This document shows, piece by piece, positions 14,143 through 14,949 of a stretch of 14,949 nucleotides of DNA. The notes under the pieces are model-generated. The model did not search any database, was not told where the DNA came from, and was given only the letters and a program-made list of their open reading frames with translations. Source of the stretch: Actinoplanes liguriensis (lineage in GTDB: Bacteria > Actinomycetota > Actinomycetes > Mycobacteriales > Micromonosporaceae); assembly GCA_000715855.1 (NCBI GenBank), contig KL571205.1:52630-67578 (forward strand), given 5' to 3'. Position 1 is the first letter of the stretch. Every line of letters begins with the position of its first letter. Both the position numbers and the translations under genes were made by a program.

Positions 14143-14149
14143 GAGACAG
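14134..14149 (+). other. Nextera/Tn5 mosaic-end adapter sequence inside rnc
   Basis: TGTGTATAAGAGACAG is identical to the last 16 bases of the 19-base Tn5 mosaic end used in Nextera libraries. Its 3' end points to the downstream sequence, as expected when the adapter precedes an insert. It is not native to the gene and creates the stop codon. Confidence 0.95.
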
Positions 14150-14256
14150 GCTCCGACGGCCGCAGCAAGAAGCAGGCCGAACAGCGTGCCGCCGCGGCCG
14201 CCTGGCGGACGCTCACCGACCGGAGCGAAGCCGATGCCGACGACAAGCCCGAGTGA
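14150..14256 (+). pseudogene. rnc: Detached 3' end of rnc (rest of the dsRNA-binding domain)
   Basis: Read in the rnc frame (codon phase from 14149), this encodes GSDGRSKKQAEQRAAAAAW and then RTLTDRSEADADDKPE plus stop at 14254-14256. GRSKKQAEQRAAAAAW is the conserved RNA-binding helix of the RNase III dsRBD. It is the true C-terminus of the gene above, separated only by adapter bases, not a genuine pseudogene. Confidence 0.9.
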
Positions 14257-14931
14257 GACCGTGACCGAGGCTCCGGACGACGCGGAGCCCCGGGAAGCGC
14301 TCTGGGAGAAGGCCGGCGGCGGTCGCGGGGTCGCCGTCGCGATCGGGCTGCTCGCGCTGACCCGGGTCGCCCAGTTGCTGATGGTCTGGTGGCTGGGCGG
14401 CGCCTCGACGGCGAACGGCGGGGTGTGGCAGCGGCTGCTGGTGTGGGACGGCGGCTGGTTCCTGCGGGTGGCCATGAACGGGTACCCGCACGGCTACACG
14501 TACGACGACAACCACGTCCTGCAGGCCAACGAGCTCGCGTTCTTCCCGCTGTACCCGATGCTGATCCGCGGTGTCGCGCTGCTCGGCGTCACGCCCGGGG
14601 TGGCGGCCGTCGGGGTGGCCTGGCTCGCGTCGATCGGGGCGGCGGTCGCGCTGCACCTGCTCGGCACCAGCCTGTACAGCAAGCGGGCCGGGTGGGCCCT
14701 GGTGGCGATCTGCTGCTCGGCGCCGGTCTCCGTGGTGCTCTCCATGGCGTACTCGGAAAGCCTGTTCCTGGCCCTTGTCGCGGGCATGCTGGTGGCCGCC
14801 CATCGACGGGCCTGGCTGCCGGCCGCCCTGCTCGGGCTCGGCTGCGCGCTGACCCGGCCGACCGGCGCCGCGGCCGCGCTGGCCCTGGCCGTGGCCGCGG
14901 TGATGTCCCTGCGGGACTCGCCCAACAAGAT
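14234..14931 (+). CDS. PIG-V-like mannosyltransferase / integral membrane protein, N-terminal part
   Basis: The open frame has an N-terminal cytoplasmic stretch of about 30 residues, then several membrane segments (for example VAVAIGLLALTRVAQLLMVW, then VAAVGVAWLASIGAAVALHL). After the first membrane segment comes LLVWDGGWFLRVAMNGYP, then AFFPLYPMLIR. A W-D-x-x-W-Y/F motif after the first helix followed by FPLYP is typical of PIG-V-type, dolichyl/polyprenyl-phosphate-mannose-dependent transferases, where the Asp is the likely catalytic base. I chose the ATG at 14234, overlapping the end of rnc by 23 bases, because GGAG lies eight bases upstream. A GTG at 14261 is the alternative. The frame is still open where native sequence ends at 14931; the last codons would be adapter. 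Substrate is unknown; lipid or protein mannosylation is possible. Confidence 0.75.
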
Positions 14932-14949
14932 CTGTCTCTTATACACATC
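14932..14949 (-). other. Nextera/Tn5 mosaic-end adapter at the end of the sequence
   Basis: CTGTCTCTTATACACATC is the reverse complement of 18 of the 19 bases of the Tn5 mosaic end. It is the last sequence in the window, in the orientation expected when a read passes through the end of its insert. Confidence 0.97.

Noticed and set aside
14494..14948. Minus-strand open frames beginning MYKRQ and MCIRDR at the end of the window.
   Set aside because: Their starts are translations of the Nextera adapter, a well-known source of false proteins, and they lie antisense to the mannosyltransferase.

Overview
The window is high-GC DNA with dense genes, many GTG/TTG starts and ATGA/TTGA overlaps, and typical actinobacterial neighbours: ddl, a DUF3515 protein, a stand-alone Lrp-type sensor domain, thiL, rpmB, a DAK2/FakA protein, recG, rsmD, coaD, a SepIVA-like coiled coil, yceD, rpmF, plsX and rnc. 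This fits an actinomycete. The rpmF-plsX-rnc order and the LAxTG cell-wall proteins suggest Micromonosporaceae (for example Actinoplanes), but that is inference from gene content. No database was consulted.

Layout. 1-1178: the 3' end of ddl (+) meets a coupled minus-strand pair (RAM-domain protein, then DUF3515 membrane protein). 1275-2742: thiL and a GNAT acetyltransferase, closed by a strong bidirectional terminator. 2798-2989: rpmB on minus, divergent from 3149-7280, a tightly overlapping FakA-like/recG/DUF952 operon. The operon ends in a 38-bp tandem duplication and a 14-bp-stem terminator. 7376-9781: two related secreted minus-strand proteins with LALTG sorting signals. 9782-10110: a 329-bp regulatory gap with a near-perfect palindrome. 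10111-11159: rsmD-coaD, with overlapping start and stop. 11254-11751: SepIVA-like protein. 11826-14931: yceD-rpmF-plsX-rnc and the start of a PIG-V-like mannosyltransferase.

The chromosomal backbone is housekeeping: cell wall precursor (ddl), cofactors (thiL, coaD), ribosome components and rRNA processing or modification (rpmB, rpmF, rsmD, rnc), DNA repair (recG), lipid synthesis (FakA-like, plsX) and septation (SepIVA-like). The accessory element is the pair of LAxTG surface proteins placed between recG and rsmD.

The strongest anomaly is technical. A 16-base piece of the Nextera/Tn5 mosaic-end adapter lies inside rnc (14134-14149) and creates an in-frame stop. The reverse complement of the same adapter forms the last 18 bases (14932-14949). 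The 782 bases between them look like one library insert. The apparent truncation of RNase III is therefore very probably an assembly artefact. I found no convincing new multi-gene system. The most biologically interesting items are the LAxTG pair with a shared cysteine-bracketed domain and an unusually reduced PlsX.
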